Below are positions 35,157 to 44,830 of a DNA stretch of 64,000 bases, piece after piece; the first letter of the stretch is position 1, and the number at the start of each line of letters is the position of its first letter. The stretch is from Caldilineaceae bacterium (lineage in GTDB: Bacteria; Chloroflexota; Anaerolineae; Caldilineales; Caldilineaceae), in NCBI GenBank assembly GCA_958295845.1, contig OY282376.1, positions 2,555,022 through 2,619,021 of the forward strand, written 5' to 3'. The notes beneath the pieces are model-generated. The model ran no database searches. It saw only the letters and a program-made list of their open reading frames with translations, and was not told the origin of the DNA. The position numbers were made by a program, and so were the translations under genes.

Positions 35157-36575
35157 TCAGTCAAATGCCAGAAGGGTCCTGACAAGCGGTCCTTCGAAGA
35201 GCTGGGGCGCAATGGCCATGCCGGTGACTAGCAATATCGCAATCAAAGAGAAAACGACGCCCAAAGGCCTTTCGCGCGGCAACAGTGGAAAGGCAAGTCG
35301 CCCAAAGAAGATGCCGACCATCCGAACGAAACCAAAAATAACGCTGCCGCTTGCGACCAGCACGATCGCCGCAAAGCGCCAATCACCTTCGGCCAGCGCC
35401 TGAATGGCCGACCAGTGTCCAGAGAAGCCGGCCGTCAGTGGGAACCCGGCGAGCCCCAGGCTACCCAGCAAGAACGCCGCCGTGCTCCAGGGCAACCGCG
35501 CGCCAATCCCGTGTAAATTTTCTGCATCCAAGCTACCTGCCGCCTTTCGAATCTGTGAAAGACCAGTGGCTGCGCTCATGGCGCTTAAAATACGGAGCGC
35601 AAATAATGAGATGACCAATGGAAGGCTGCCCTCATCTGAACCGGCAAGAAGCAGGAGAATCAAACCCCAATCGTGAAGCATTGCATAACCCAGCAACCGG
35701 CCCGGATTGCTGGCCGCTGCCGCCGCTACACCGCCCCAAACTAAAGTGATTGTAGCAGTCGATGTAAGCCACACGTTAAGGGCTGTACTGTTCAGAAGCA
35801 GAGGGAAATTTGAGGTGGCAAGAAAGTAGAGGAATAGTGCCAGGGTCTGATAGAGGAGAATCGTCAGCGCCATCGCTATCGGTGGCGAAGACTCGCCTAG
35901 CTGCGGCTGCCCACTATGTAACGGCACCGGCGCCAGGAGTATTAGCAGCCCAACGCCAAGAAGCTGTGCACCGCCTGCCGCAAGACGGATATCCTGAGGA
36001 TTAAGGGGCAGTTGCTCCATATTCCACGCCGCGAGTAACACGAATGGCGTCGCCAGTATGGGCGGTAGCATCGCCCGCATGGAACTTAACGCCTCCCCAC
36101 CAATGCCCACTTGAAGTGGGAAGACACTTACCGTCAACAGTATCGCCAGAAAAACGGGGGCGAGAAACACCGGCGAAATGGGTGCATCCACCATAAGCGC
36201 GATCCCGATATAGCCCGCTCCCACGAGCAACATCGACGGTGGGAATACCCTTCCCTGACTCGCTGCGGCTGTAAGGAGCGTTCCTGATCCCAGCAGAAGG
36301 AGGACAATGACAACGATCGGTTCATTTGTCTGTGTCAGTTGGAGGCGGAAACCGTACTGCCAGATCCCTGCGCGCAAATCGAGTTCAACAGGAATCAAAG
36401 GGAATGTCAGCAATCGCGCGTCCACCGGATACCGCCACAGCAGAACACCAACAAGATTCAACAACGCGCCGTTGGCTAGGGAGACACCTCGTTCCCAGCG
36501 GCGAAGGATGTAGCTGGATAGAATTGCCAAGAGGAAGAGGCTGAACAGGAAAGAGGGCAGGGCAAGATGAATCAT
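35157..36575 (-). CDS. Complex I/Mrp antiporter-like membrane subunit (NuoN/MrpD-like), diverged
   Basis: About 13-14 hydrophobic helices over 472 residues. The APVPLHSGQPQLGESSPPIAMA segment matches the broken-helix motif VPFHxWxPDxxxxAPxPVxA of NuoN/NuoM/NuoL and MrpD. GLAGFPLTAGFSGHW matches the late GIPPLAGFxGK motif. By hand alignment the conserved Lys of helix 7 (seven residues before the His) is Leu, the helix-8 Lys is Gln or Leu, the helix-5 Glu is not evident, and the late Lys is His. These residues carry protons in complex I, so proton pumping is doubtful. No other nuo genes adjoin, only two further membrane genes. Confidence 0.7.
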   Translation of the reverse strand: MIHLALPSFLFSLFLLAILSSYILRRWERGVSLANGALLNLVGVLLWRYPVDARLLTFPLIPVELDLRAGIWQYGFRLQLTQTNEPIVVIVLLLLGSGTLLTAAASQGRVFPPSMLLVGAGYIGIALMVDAPISPVFLAPVFLAILLTVSVFPLQVGIGGEALSSMRAMLPPILATPFVLLAAWNMEQLPLNPQDIRLAAGGAQLLGVGLLILLAPVPLHSGQPQLGESSPPIAMALTILLYQTLALFLYFLATSNFPLLLNSTALNVWLTSTATITLVWGGVAAAAASNPGRLLGYAMLHDWGLILLLLAGSDEGSLPLVISLFALRILSAMSAATGLSQIRKAAGSLDAENLHGIGARLPWSTAAFLLGSLGLAGFPLTAGFSGHWSAIQALAEGDWRFAAIVLVASGSVIFGFVRMVGIFFGRLAFPLLPRERPLGVVFSLIAILLVTGMAIAPQLFEGPLVRTLLAFD

Positions 36576-36720
36576 GGAACGCGGTAAGTCACGATCTGTA
36601 TTTCACTCCTGGGCATTCCCAAGTCGTCCTCCCTGCGTCCGGACAGCCAACCGATTGAACAGACAACACTCTTGCCAGTCAGATGGGCAGATTGCCTGTT
36701 CAGAATCTGGTTGCCCGGCA

Positions 36721-37464
36721 TTACCCGTTTCCGGACTCAGTATTCCGACGTCGATTGACGAGAGTATAGAACCAGTATCCGACACTATACACCAGTACTC
36801 TGGCTCCTGAACCTATGCTGTGGCGCCGATGGAGGCCAGGCGCCACGTCGGGGTCGGTCGATGGCACTTCGATCAGCATGAGCGCATCGTCTTCTGCCAG
36901 CAGGAGGTAGCTGCAAGCCAAGGCAACCAAAATCTGCAGAATCCCTAGTAGGACGATGACGGCGGGCAAGGGAAACAAGACCGACAGAAATGCCTGCACT
37001 GGAAGCAACCACAACAATATGCCAATGCTTCCGAACAGGGCAGTCTCGGTCATGCCCAGGGTTATCAGCGCTACAGCTGCGAACCAAATGAACAACACCT
37101 TGGTAGCGTCTTCAAGGCGCGGCAATTCAACCCCTTCGGTCGCAGTCCAAACCATCAGTGCCGCAATACCCAAGATCAACAGTCGAAATAGCCTTGAACT
37201 GAATTCGCCTGAGTTTCGCACCTGTACATTGCTGGTCTGCAGAATGGATAGCAGGAGAATCAGGCAGGCCAGGAATTGAACGCCCAAGTGGACCGCCGGC
37301 CAAGGCGCCGGGAGTCCATAAACAGCGCCGATCAAGACGCTTGTTCCCAGTTGAACGAATAGAAGCCCGGGCAGAGCGATCCGCCAGTCCCAGAGGATGA
37401 CAGGAATACCTGCTACGACTCCGAGAATGACATGTACTGGTACCGAAGCCCAAAAGGCAACCAT
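36721..37464 (-). CDS. Unknown polytopic membrane protein in the antiporter-like cluster
   Basis: 247 residues with about six hydrophobic helices and a basic C-terminal tail (LHRRHS, VNRRRNTES). A charged loop lies between helices 5 and 6. I recognise no family. Its place between two complex I/antiporter-like genes suggests it stands for the small subunits (NuoJ/K or MrpB/C) of a related complex, but no NuoK or MrpC motif can be seen. Spacing is 145 bases to the downstream gene and 227 to the upstream gene. Confidence 0.65.
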   Translation of the reverse strand: MVAFWASVPVHVILGVVAGIPVILWDWRIALPGLLFVQLGTSVLIGAVYGLPAPWPAVHLGVQFLACLILLLSILQTSNVQVRNSGEFSSRLFRLLILGIAALMVWTATEGVELPRLEDATKVLFIWFAAVALITLGMTETALFGSIGILLWLLPVQAFLSVLFPLPAVIVLLGILQILVALACSYLLLAEDDALMLIEVPSTDPDVAPGLHRRHSIGSGARVLVYSVGYWFYTLVNRRRNTESGNG

Positions 37465-37691
37465 GGATTCAAACCCTTTGACTTTCGTGACTGGAAATCG
37501 TATTGCTCAAATGCAGTCGGCCCTTGAACTTTGGGGGCCCGCTTGGATCACAGTAAAGTAGTCGCCAAAACAACTAGAAAACTCGTGCTATGGTGACTCT
37601 AACGTCCGTACACTATCCGGACCTGGCCGTGACGATCGATCGACCTGCGACAGTCTCAGAACGATTGAATCCACCCAATGAAAATCTGAGG

Positions 37692-39518
37692 CTATGCACT
37701 CAAAAGCAGATAGCCTATGATGCCGAAGACGACGACCCAACCCATGTGGCCGGCGCCTTCAACAATTTCCAGCCCAACATCCCACACGGCGCCGGCCCTG
37801 CCCGTGCCCCAACTGGTAAGGCGCGAAATCCAGTCCAATGTTGCGAGACGGGCTATGCGGCTCGACCATGTCCGAAGTGTCGGCAGTGTTCTGGCTTGAT
37901 TGCTATTCGTACTCAGAATCTCTCTAACGTTTGTACGGGCGACTGCCAGGAAAATGCCCAAAATAAGCGGTCCAGCAAGGGTCAGCCAGACCTGCCAACT
38001 CGCGACAGCGCTAGGCGGATTCCCGGCGCCGCGGGGAATGGCGTCCGGAAGATTGGCAAGATTTGTCATCATCACGGGAAAAAGGCCAGCCGTTGCCAGC
38101 GGAATTGCTAGAACTACCACATAGACCAGAAGCCGGCCGATAATCCACGCGTTCGGGCTAAGTTCCCATACAGAGCCGCCGGGCTCACTGTCCCAACTCC
38201 GCAACAGGGAGGAAACGTATATCATCTGGGTTACAACATATGCTGCAAAAAGGGGCCACATCAGAGCACCAAGCTTCCCGCAAAGCGCGCTCGCGTCGGG
38301 ACAGCTTCCAATGACCAGCAGTTGCGCTACAACAGACTGTGTTAGGAAACCCGGCGTAAAGGGAACGCCTACCAGAGCCAACACACCTACACTAATAGGG
38401 ATCTGCCAGTGCCAGGCCCGCCAGATCCGCTCGCCGATCAACCAGAGCCCACCTCCCAAGGCGAAAGTCGTCGTAGGCCATAGAACAGCAGCCGGGCCGC
38501 GGATTTCAGACAAAATACTCGTCAACCCCGCGATTCCCACTGCAGTGATCAATACGAAGGTGGTGTGTTCTTGTCTGGTCGTGGTGGTGAAGGTAGCAAT
38601 TGCAGAACCAAGCAGACCAAGTAGTGCAAGGGCTACGATTTCAGGACGCGCAAGAAGCTCTTCCCCTGCCAGGCCGCTTGACCAACCCAGCAGCCAAAGA
38701 CCGCAAAGTGCAGGCGGCATCTGGTCTATCAGGCGGTCCGGCATATATAGCCGTTCGCCCCGGTGAGGCAGAAGCCAAAGGTGCAATGGGTAGACACCGG
38801 CCCTGATGATGCCGGCGATTAGCATCAGGATAACTGTCTCTTGGGGCAGTTGTCCGCCCGCCAGAAGTTCGCCTGGTCCACTTTGGCCGGCCGGAAGCAG
38901 CCCAATCAGCAGCAACAGCGCTCCCATCATGCTGAGGCCCTGAAACTGACGCGTGGGCAAGGGCCCTGTGCCTTCGGGCACCACTGTGCTGCGGGCAATG
39001 ACAAATAGGTCCATCACCACCCACATCAGTGTTACAGTCAGGAGATTCCCGCTACTGACAAAGAACAGGGCGCTTGCAATGGCGCTCAGGGAAAGTGCAA
39101 GCGTCATCGCACGGCCATGCCAGATTTCTTCTGCTGTCTGTTCGCTGCTTGGCCCTGAGATGCCGCTAAACAGCAATCCTCCTCCTCCAAGCAGAAGAAT
39201 CAGGCAGGAGACATACCAATTCCAGCCATTGCTGACCCAAAGCAGGTCCGCGCCAGCCGAGAAGAATGGTTGCCAGGGAATACTGTAAGTCGGGGCGGTA
39301 GGTTGGACGCGCAGCCATACCGTCATGGCCGCTGCCATTCCCCAAAAAAGAAGGGAAATTCCACTGAGAAGACCGGTCGCACTCCCGTAGGCGTGCCAAC
39401 GGGCGGCTGGACGCACAAAACGTCCCATTATCCAGAGTACAATGCTGCCCAATGTCAGGACGAGCGGAGGCCCGACAGGAACTATTATTGCCGTCCAAGG
39501 CAATTCGAAACCGTTCAT
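37692..39518 (-). CDS. Complex I/Mrp antiporter-like large subunit (NuoL/NuoM-like), diverged
   Basis: About 14-15 helices in 608 residues from the ATG at 39518; an upstream TTG adds 8. The region GNLLTVTLMWVVMDLFVIA corresponds to NuoL helix 5, but the invariant Glu of the WE motif is Val. IIRAGVYPLHLWLLP corresponds to FAKSAQLPLHxWLPDA, with the Lys replaced by Arg and the PDA turn altered. VPFTPGFLTQSVVAQLL matches the late GxPxTxGFxxK region without Lys. The protein is thus a relative of NuoL/MrpA with the coupling residues changed. Together with the other two genes it may form a minimal membrane complex of unknown role. Confidence 0.7.
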   Translation of the reverse strand: MNGFELPWTAIIVPVGPPLVLTLGSIVLWIMGRFVRPAARWHAYGSATGLLSGISLLFWGMAAAMTVWLRVQPTAPTYSIPWQPFFSAGADLLWVSNGWNWYVSCLILLLGGGGLLFSGISGPSSEQTAEEIWHGRAMTLALSLSAIASALFFVSSGNLLTVTLMWVVMDLFVIARSTVVPEGTGPLPTRQFQGLSMMGALLLLIGLLPAGQSGPGELLAGGQLPQETVILMLIAGIIRAGVYPLHLWLLPHRGERLYMPDRLIDQMPPALCGLWLLGWSSGLAGEELLARPEIVALALLGLLGSAIATFTTTTRQEHTTFVLITAVGIAGLTSILSEIRGPAAVLWPTTTFALGGGLWLIGERIWRAWHWQIPISVGVLALVGVPFTPGFLTQSVVAQLLVIGSCPDASALCGKLGALMWPLFAAYVVTQMIYVSSLLRSWDSEPGGSVWELSPNAWIIGRLLVYVVVLAIPLATAGLFPVMMTNLANLPDAIPRGAGNPPSAVASWQVWLTLAGPLILGIFLAVARTNVREILSTNSNQARTLPTLRTWSSRIARLATLDWISRLTSWGTGRAGAVWDVGLEIVEGAGHMGWVVVFGIIGYLLLSA

Positions 39519-39982
39519 ATCTGATAATTCTAGCACAGCCAATCCAACGTTCGAAACAGTTTAGGTTGGACTCGATGTCCCAAAATGGTCCAAAACTGAT
39601 CGGACTGGCGCCCTCTCCTATGTATGAGGATGAGGCCCTGCAGACCTGTCCCTCGCAACCCAATCTCCTGCAAGCAACTCCTCTCGACAAAGCTGACGCC
39701 TTTGTTGGTAGGCAAGGACCTACGAGGAGTGAAAGTCAGACGGAAGGCAAGTACAAAGCCTGGTATCCGACTTCGTAATGGCGCTTTCAAAGCACAGGCA
39801 TTTATAGAACCAGAACCAGCCAAAGAGGGAGCATGCTCCCAAAACCCGAAGTGCTCTGACAGGACGAGAATGAATGCAGAATGCAGGGAGTTCCAATTGT
39901 GGCAACTTCAGTTAAGAACAGCGTTGCCGAGCTGGCAAACATGGATTAAAGTACCAGAAACAGTCCTACTCGGAGGAGTCCA
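39519..39982. other. Gap between the antiporter-like cluster and a PhyH gene
   Basis: Divergent intergenic region. A 120-codon frame (39624-39986) lacks coding character and a ribosome site. Promoters for both sides must lie here, but none is clear. Confidence 0.4.
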
Positions 39983-40960
39983 ATGAACCCTATCCTAAAC
40001 CTGCCCAAAGCGACTTCAAACATTCAACAGGCAAAGTCCGATATCGATGAATTTGGCTTCTGCCTGATTGACAATGCACTAGAGCCGGCCGTGGTAGACG
40101 CCGCTCTCAAAAGACTAATAGAACAGGCGGCAGCAGAAATGGATCAGGGCGCGGCATTCGAAGACGGTGGACCTAAGCAGCAATGGGGTGCCTTTAAGGA
40201 CGGGAAGGGACGCCTCCGCCAGCAGGCCTATACAGCTGCGGCTGGGGGCGTCAACCAGCGTGTCTGGATGCTGGTAAACAAGGGCCAGATCTTCTGTCAG
40301 ATACTCTTTAATGAGAGCGTTCGCGCCGTCGTCGACCATGTTCTTGGCGAGGACTATCTTCTCTCCAGCTACTCAGCCAACATTGCCAAGCCGGGTGGGG
40401 TCGCCATGAATCTGCATACCGATCAGTGGTGGATGCCACACCCCACAAATAGAGGGCCGTCACCAGTTCCGGTGGGTTCAATAACGCGCGAGCGTCCCAA
40501 TCTTGCCGGGGAAGATCCTCCGGCGATGATTGCGCCCTGCGTATGTGTCAACGTGATGTGGATGCTCAACGATTTCAGCGCTGAAAATGGCGGGACCCGA
40601 TTCGTGCCTGGCAGCCACCTTCGAGGCCATCCCCCTGGACCGATGGACAATGACGAAACCGTGTCAGCAGAAGGGGTGGCGGGAACGGCCATGGTATTTG
40701 ATGGGAGGCTTTGGCACGGAACCGGCGCCAATATCAGCTCCGAAAATCGCTACGGGCTGCTCTCAACTTTCTGCGGCCCGCAGTTCCGACCTCAAGAGAA
40801 TTTCACCATAGGCGCCCGCTCCGAACTGCTGGCAGAGGCTTCTCCGGGGCTGCTTGCTCTCTTGGGATTCAAGGTCTGGAGCGGCTACGGACGAGTGGAA
40901 AGCCCAGTGGCCGAATATGTAATGCAGGACGAGAGGTCTCTCGGTGAACTGCGCGAGTGA
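39983..40960 (+). CDS. Phytanoyl-CoA dioxygenase (PhyH) family protein 1
   Basis: Fe(II)/2-oxoglutarate-dependent oxygenase on a double-stranded beta-helix. Iron ligands: His145 and Asp147 in MNLHTDQWW and distal His245 in RLWHGTGANI; the 2-oxoglutarate-binding Arg is in SENRYGLLST. The segment ENGGTRFVPGSH is the typical PhyH strand before the distal His. GGAGGAG precedes the ATG. It stands alone, away from the other PhyH genes at 48-54 kb, and shares little with them outside the motifs. The substrate is unknown: family members hydroxylate acyl-CoAs, ectoine, phosphonates and many natural products. Confidence 0.88.
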   Translation: MNPILNLPKATSNIQQAKSDIDEFGFCLIDNALEPAVVDAALKRLIEQAAAEMDQGAAFEDGGPKQQWGAFKDGKGRLRQQAYTAAAGGVNQRVWMLVNKGQIFCQILFNESVRAVVDHVLGEDYLLSSYSANIAKPGGVAMNLHTDQWWMPHPTNRGPSPVPVGSITRERPNLAGEDPPAMIAPCVCVNVMWMLNDFSAENGGTRFVPGSHLRGHPPGPMDNDETVSAEGVAGTAMVFDGRLWHGTGANISSENRYGLLSTFCGPQFRPQENFTIGARSELLAEASPGLLALLGFKVWSGYGRVESPVAEYVMQDERSLGELRE

Positions 40961-41125
40961 ACCAAGGCTTAATAGGTGCCTCGAAAACCCTAACCTTAAA
41001 CCGCATCAGATCTGGCCGAATACACAGAGCGCTCGAATCACTCGCTTCCGAGAGCGTCGAATAGGAAGCCGGCACACAGCCGTGGCTCGCCCTATTGGTA
41101 ATACTTCATGTTAGATGAACCTCTA

Positions 41126-41134
41126 TGATATACT
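41126..41134 (+). promoter_or_regulatory. Extended -10 promoter of ftsH
   Basis: TGATATACT with no recognisable -35. It would start a transcript about 30 bases before the ftsH GTG. Confidence 0.45.
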
Positions 41135-41170
41135 CCCTGTGCAGCAAATCCTGACTGCTGAGGAGGCATT

Positions 41171-43036
41171 GTGAGCGGGAACTGGACTCGAAACGCATTT
41201 GTTTATCTGCTTATATTGGTGGCCGCAGCCGCCCTTTTCTTGAATGTTTATGGGCCCAATGAAAGGCCGCAGAACATCAGTCTGAGCGATGTTTCGAGGC
41301 AAATCGAGCGGGGCGAGGTTTCGCGTATTGACGTCCGCGGAGAAAGGCTGCAAATCTATGCCTCAGGCAGCGAACAGCCGCTTGCCAGCCGCAAAGAGGA
41401 AGGCGTTGCCCTGACTCGAACACTACAGGGGATGGGCGTTTCAGAGGAGAGACTGGCCCAGGTCAAAATTAATGTCCAGCCTCCCTCGAACTCGGGCAAC
41501 TGGTTTGCACTGGTCATAAACCTGCTCCCTCTCATACTGATTGCCGGTCTCTTTCTGTTCCTGTTCCGCCAGAGCCAGTCCGGCAACAACCAGGCCCTTT
41601 CCTTCGGTAAGAGCAAAGCGCGCATGTTTGTCGGCGACCGCCCCACCGTTACTTTCAGCGACGTCGCCGGCGCAGATGAGGCGAAACAGGAGCTTGAGGA
41701 GATTGTTGAGTTCCTGAAAGAGCCTCAAAAGTTTGTTGCACTGGGGGCTCGCATCCCCAAGGGTGTACTGCTGGTCGGCCCGCCCGGGACGGGCAAAACC
41801 CTGATGGCCAAGGCAGTCTCTGGCGAAGCAGGGGTGCCCTTCTTCAGCATAAGCGGCTCCGAATTCGTCGAAATGTTCGTCGGCGTCGGCGCAAGCCGTG
41901 TGCGCGATCTGTTCGAGCAGGCCAAGCGGAACAGCCCCTGCATAGTCTTTATTGACGAGATCGACGCAGTAGGGCGCTATCGCGGTACCGGCCTGGGCGG
42001 CTCCCACGATGAGCGCGAGCAGACTTTGAATCAGATCCTCGTGGAAATGGACGGCTTTGGCACCGATACCAACGTAATCCTGGTCGCCGCTACAAACCGT
42101 CCGGACATCCTCGATCCTGCACTGTTACGTCCTGGCCGTTTTGACAGGCGAGTCACAATGGATCGCCCAGACCTGCAAGGACGAAGGGCAATCCTCGACG
42201 TTCACGTCAAGGGAAAACCGCTGGATCCAAACGTGAACATGGATCTGATTGCCAGACAGACGCCAGGCTTCGTCGGCGCGGACCTGGAAAACCTTGTCAA
42301 TGAGGCCGCGATCCTGGCCGCTCGGCGAAACCGGCGAACAATCGCCATGACGGAGATGCAGGAATCGATCGAGCGTATTGCAATGGGAGGGCCGGAACGC
42401 CGCAGCCGCCTCATCACTGACCGAGAACGTCGCGTTGTAGCCTACCATGAATCAGGCCACGCCATCATCGCACATGTCGTTAAGGGAGCAGACCCGCTCC
42501 GGAAAGTTTCCATTATACCGCGCGGAATGTCTGGCGGCGTCACCCTGACTGTGCCCGAGCGAGATCGCTATCTGTTGCCGCGGTCCTACTTCGTCGACCG
42601 CATCGCTGTAGGGCTCGGTGGGCGTGTAGCGGAGGAGCTTGTCTTCGGGGACATTTCAAACGGGGCTAGCGACGACATTCAGACAATTACGCGCATGGCG
42701 CGGGCGATGGTGACGAAGTACGGAATGAGCGAAAGTATGGGACCTCTCCAGATAGGAAGCCAGGAAGAAAACCCGTTCCTGGGAAGGGAACTGACTGAGC
42801 AACGCGACTACAGCGAAGAGGTTGCGGAGGCGCTGGATAGCGAGATTCAGCGAATCGTCATTGAACAGCACGATCGTGTGCGAAACATACTCAGAATCCA
42901 TCGACTTCGTTTGGACGCGGTTGCAGAGGCTTTGCTGGCACGCGAAACGTTAGAAGAAGAGGAGTTCGTCGACATATTCGAAGGAAACATCGGAACAGAC
43001 GACTTGCCTAACCCTCTTGCCCTCCAGCCTGCTTGA
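41171..43036 (+). CDS. ftsH: ATP-dependent zinc metalloprotease FtsH
   Basis: Membrane AAA+ protease that degrades misfolded membrane proteins and regulatory proteins. Two N-terminal membrane helices (about residues 8-26 and 112-132) enclose the small external domain. AAA motifs: Walker [10 protein letters not shown] (about 203), Walker [11 protein letters not shown], pore loop [16 protein letters not shown], and the second region of homology [20 protein letters not shown]. The protease site is HESGH (about 426), with the third ligand Asp in [13 protein letters not shown]. The GTG start has GAGGAGG 5-6 bases upstream. At 621 residues it is of standard length. Confidence 0.97.
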   Translation: MSGNWTRNAFVYLLILVAAAALFLNVYGPNERPQNISLSDVSRQIERGEVSRIDVRGERLQIYASGSEQPLASRKEEGVALTRTLQGMGVSEERLAQVKINVQPPSNSGNWFALVINLLPLILIAGLFLFLFRQSQSGNNQALSFGKSKARMFVGDRPTVTFSDVAGADEAKQELEEIVEFLKEPQKFVALGARIPKGVLLVGPPGTGKTLMAKAVSGEAGVPFFSISGSEFVEMFVGVGASRVRDLFEQAKRNSPCIVFIDEIDAVGRYRGTGLGGSHDEREQTLNQILVEMDGFGTDTNVILVAATNRPDILDPALLRPGRFDRRVTMDRPDLQGRRAILDVHVKGKPLDPNVNMDLIARQTPGFVGADLENLVNEAAILAARRNRRTIAMTEMQESIERIAMGGPERRSRLITDRERRVVAYHESGHAIIAHVVKGADPLRKVSIIPRGMSGGVTLTVPERDRYLLPRSYFVDRIAVGLGGRVAEELVFGDISNGASDDIQTITRMARAMVTKYGMSESMGPLQIGSQEENPFLGRELTEQRDYSEEVAEALDSEIQRIVIEQHDRVRNILRIHRLRLDAVAEALLARETLEEEEFVDIFEGNIGTDDLPNPLALQPA

Positions 43037-43128
43037 CCGACGCCAGTAATCTGTTGACTCTGAACCCTCTGCCTCTGACTAAGGCACAAGCAGCTGACAC
43101 TGTGTTCGACGAATGGTCACGCTGCTGG

Positions 43129-44346
43129 TCAGCCTTTGTCGGCGTTCCCAAGTAGTTGGAAAACAGTATCCCCGTAGTTCTCTGCCTTCCACCGACCCAC
43201 AGAAGGAATCTCCTCTAGTTCGGCCAAAGACGTCGGTCTACATGCTGCTATCTGCAGCAAAGTCTCATTGCTGAAGACGATATCAGGGTCAACCCCGCGT
43301 GCCCTTGCGGCCTCTGTCCGCCACTGGCGCAAGGATTCAAAACGCTTCTTGGCCGCCCTGGTGAGATGAGGCTCCGCTTTTCGAACCGGTGTCGGTCGTT
43401 GAGGTATAGGCAATCGCTCGCCTCGTCGGACCGTCGCCAGCAGTTCCTTGCCAAACCAGGAAACCTGCCGAGTACTGAGCCCTGGAATATCCCTGAGTGA
43501 GGCCAGCGAATGAGGCCGCTTCTGGGACAAATGAATCATCGAATTCTCTCCCAGAACTTTGAAAGGCGGCCGGTCCGCCTGCGAGGAATACCTCTCCCGC
43601 CATTCATAGATTGCCTGCAGGACGCCCATATCCTTCTCAGCCACCGAGCGAATCTGTTTGAGCTGCCAGACTGTTCGCGGCTCTGGTGGCCTGTACTCAA
43701 TCTTCTCTAACATTCGAAACGCGGCTTGCGCTTCTTCCAAGCGATCAGTTTCTTCTAGTCTGCTGATCTGCCGCGTGCGTAACGCAGGCAAATAGTGTGT
43801 GTCGATCTGTGCGTAAGTCAACTGTTGCGGAGTCAACGGACGCCTACCCCAATTCGTGCGCTGCATTTTCTTGTCGCTGACGACGTCGAACTCTTCAAGC
43901 AGCACTTTTGCCAGGCCTACGCCCTGCCGCCCAAGGATCCGAGCAGCAAGCTGCGTATCGTAAAGCCGCCGGAGCCGGAAATTCATATCCCTTTGAAGAG
44001 TAAAAATATCATTCTCGGCAGCATGGAGGATGACGTCAGTGGAGTCATCGGCCAAGATTTCTCCCAGCTCGGCCAGTTCCTTCAACTTTAGTGGATCGAT
44101 GAGATAGTCGACAACACCGTCGGCGCCTGGTATCGAAGATTTCCCCGGCGGATAGGCTGGGGCCGTAATCTGAATTAGGCAAACCCTAGGGGCATAGCGA
44201 AAAAGGCTGTCGCTCTCCGTATCCAGCGCCAGCCAAGGCTGACCTGAAACATGCTTCAGAAACTGTATGTATTGAGTTGGGGACTGTACCAGCGTCGGTG
44301 GGGCGATGGAATCTAGACGCCCGTTCGTAGGCTTCTTGCGAGTCAC
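43129..44346 (-). CDS. rnd: Ribonuclease D-like 3'-5' exonuclease with HRDC domain(s)
   Basis: DEDD-family exonuclease for stable RNA 3' ends. Catalytic acids: Asp and Glu in LALDTESDSL, Asp in LHAAENDIFTLQRD, and the Tyr/Asp pair in YAQIDTHYLPAL. One HRDC domain is at about residues 225-300 (LQAIYEWRERYSSQADRPPFKVL) and a second HRDC-like helical bundle at about 325-400 (LRQWRTEAARARGVDPDIVFSNETL), as in full-length RNase D. The GTG start is followed by a short basic lead. It is convergent with ftsH. Confidence 0.92.
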   Translation of the reverse strand: MTRKKPTNGRLDSIAPPTLVQSPTQYIQFLKHVSGQPWLALDTESDSLFRYAPRVCLIQITAPAYPPGKSSIPGADGVVDYLIDPLKLKELAELGEILADDSTDVILHAAENDIFTLQRDMNFRLRRLYDTQLAARILGRQGVGLAKVLLEEFDVVSDKKMQRTNWGRRPLTPQQLTYAQIDTHYLPALRTRQISRLEETDRLEEAQAAFRMLEKIEYRPPEPRTVWQLKQIRSVAEKDMGVLQAIYEWRERYSSQADRPPFKVLGENSMIHLSQKRPHSLASLRDIPGLSTRQVSWFGKELLATVRRGERLPIPQRPTPVRKAEPHLTRAAKKRFESLRQWRTEAARARGVDPDIVFSNETLLQIAACRPTSLAELEEIPSVGRWKAENYGDTVFQLLGNADKG

Positions 44347-44830
44347 TTGAGAAGAACTTCCCTCCTGCGATCTGAACTGCTTCTCTCCTGCTTAGCGGCT
44401 GAATCATACCTCAGGTCACCCGCCTGTCCAACTCCCGGCGGCATCCCTCTGCCGTGTGTGGGCCACTTTGTTTTCAGAGTCTGACTCTAAATACCCAGAT
44501 GCTCTAGCGGTCGGAATTCCACTCTCAAGAGGGGGAATTTCTCGATCTACTTTCACAAATATGCTCCATTGTCGGAGGAAACCGGGTCGCTTCATTCTCA
44601 ACCTTTTGGGCTGCAGTTTTTCACCGACTGTGATATGATTTGGCCAATTCCTGATTCCGATTGGTGAGGAAACACTGGGCTGTTGGGCACCTTGACGAGT
44701 GACCGGCTTAACTATGTTGGCGTGCCCTTACTGGGATTGCCCGACGCCGTTCTGTGCTCGGAGATTACCATCGCACGGAAGTTATGTGTCAGGGGACGTA
44801 TCGAATTCCTCGAAAGACGGAGCGCTTACC
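44347..44830. other. Gap between rnd and an unknown gene
   Basis: Divergent region. It includes an extended -10 promoter (44631-44639). A GTG at 44699 opens the following frame 44 codons earlier, but that stretch is Cys/Pro-rich with no ribosome site. Nothing else is supported. Confidence 0.45.
44631..44639 (+). promoter_or_regulatory. Extended -10 promoter upstream of the unknown gene at 44831
   Basis: TGATATGAT, the same nine bases as at 15296-15304. The -35 is not recognisable. Confidence 0.4.

Noticed and set aside
39624..39986. 120-codon plus-strand frame before the first PhyH gene
   Set aside because: It ends over the start of the PhyH gene and has no ribosome site or protein-like patterning.
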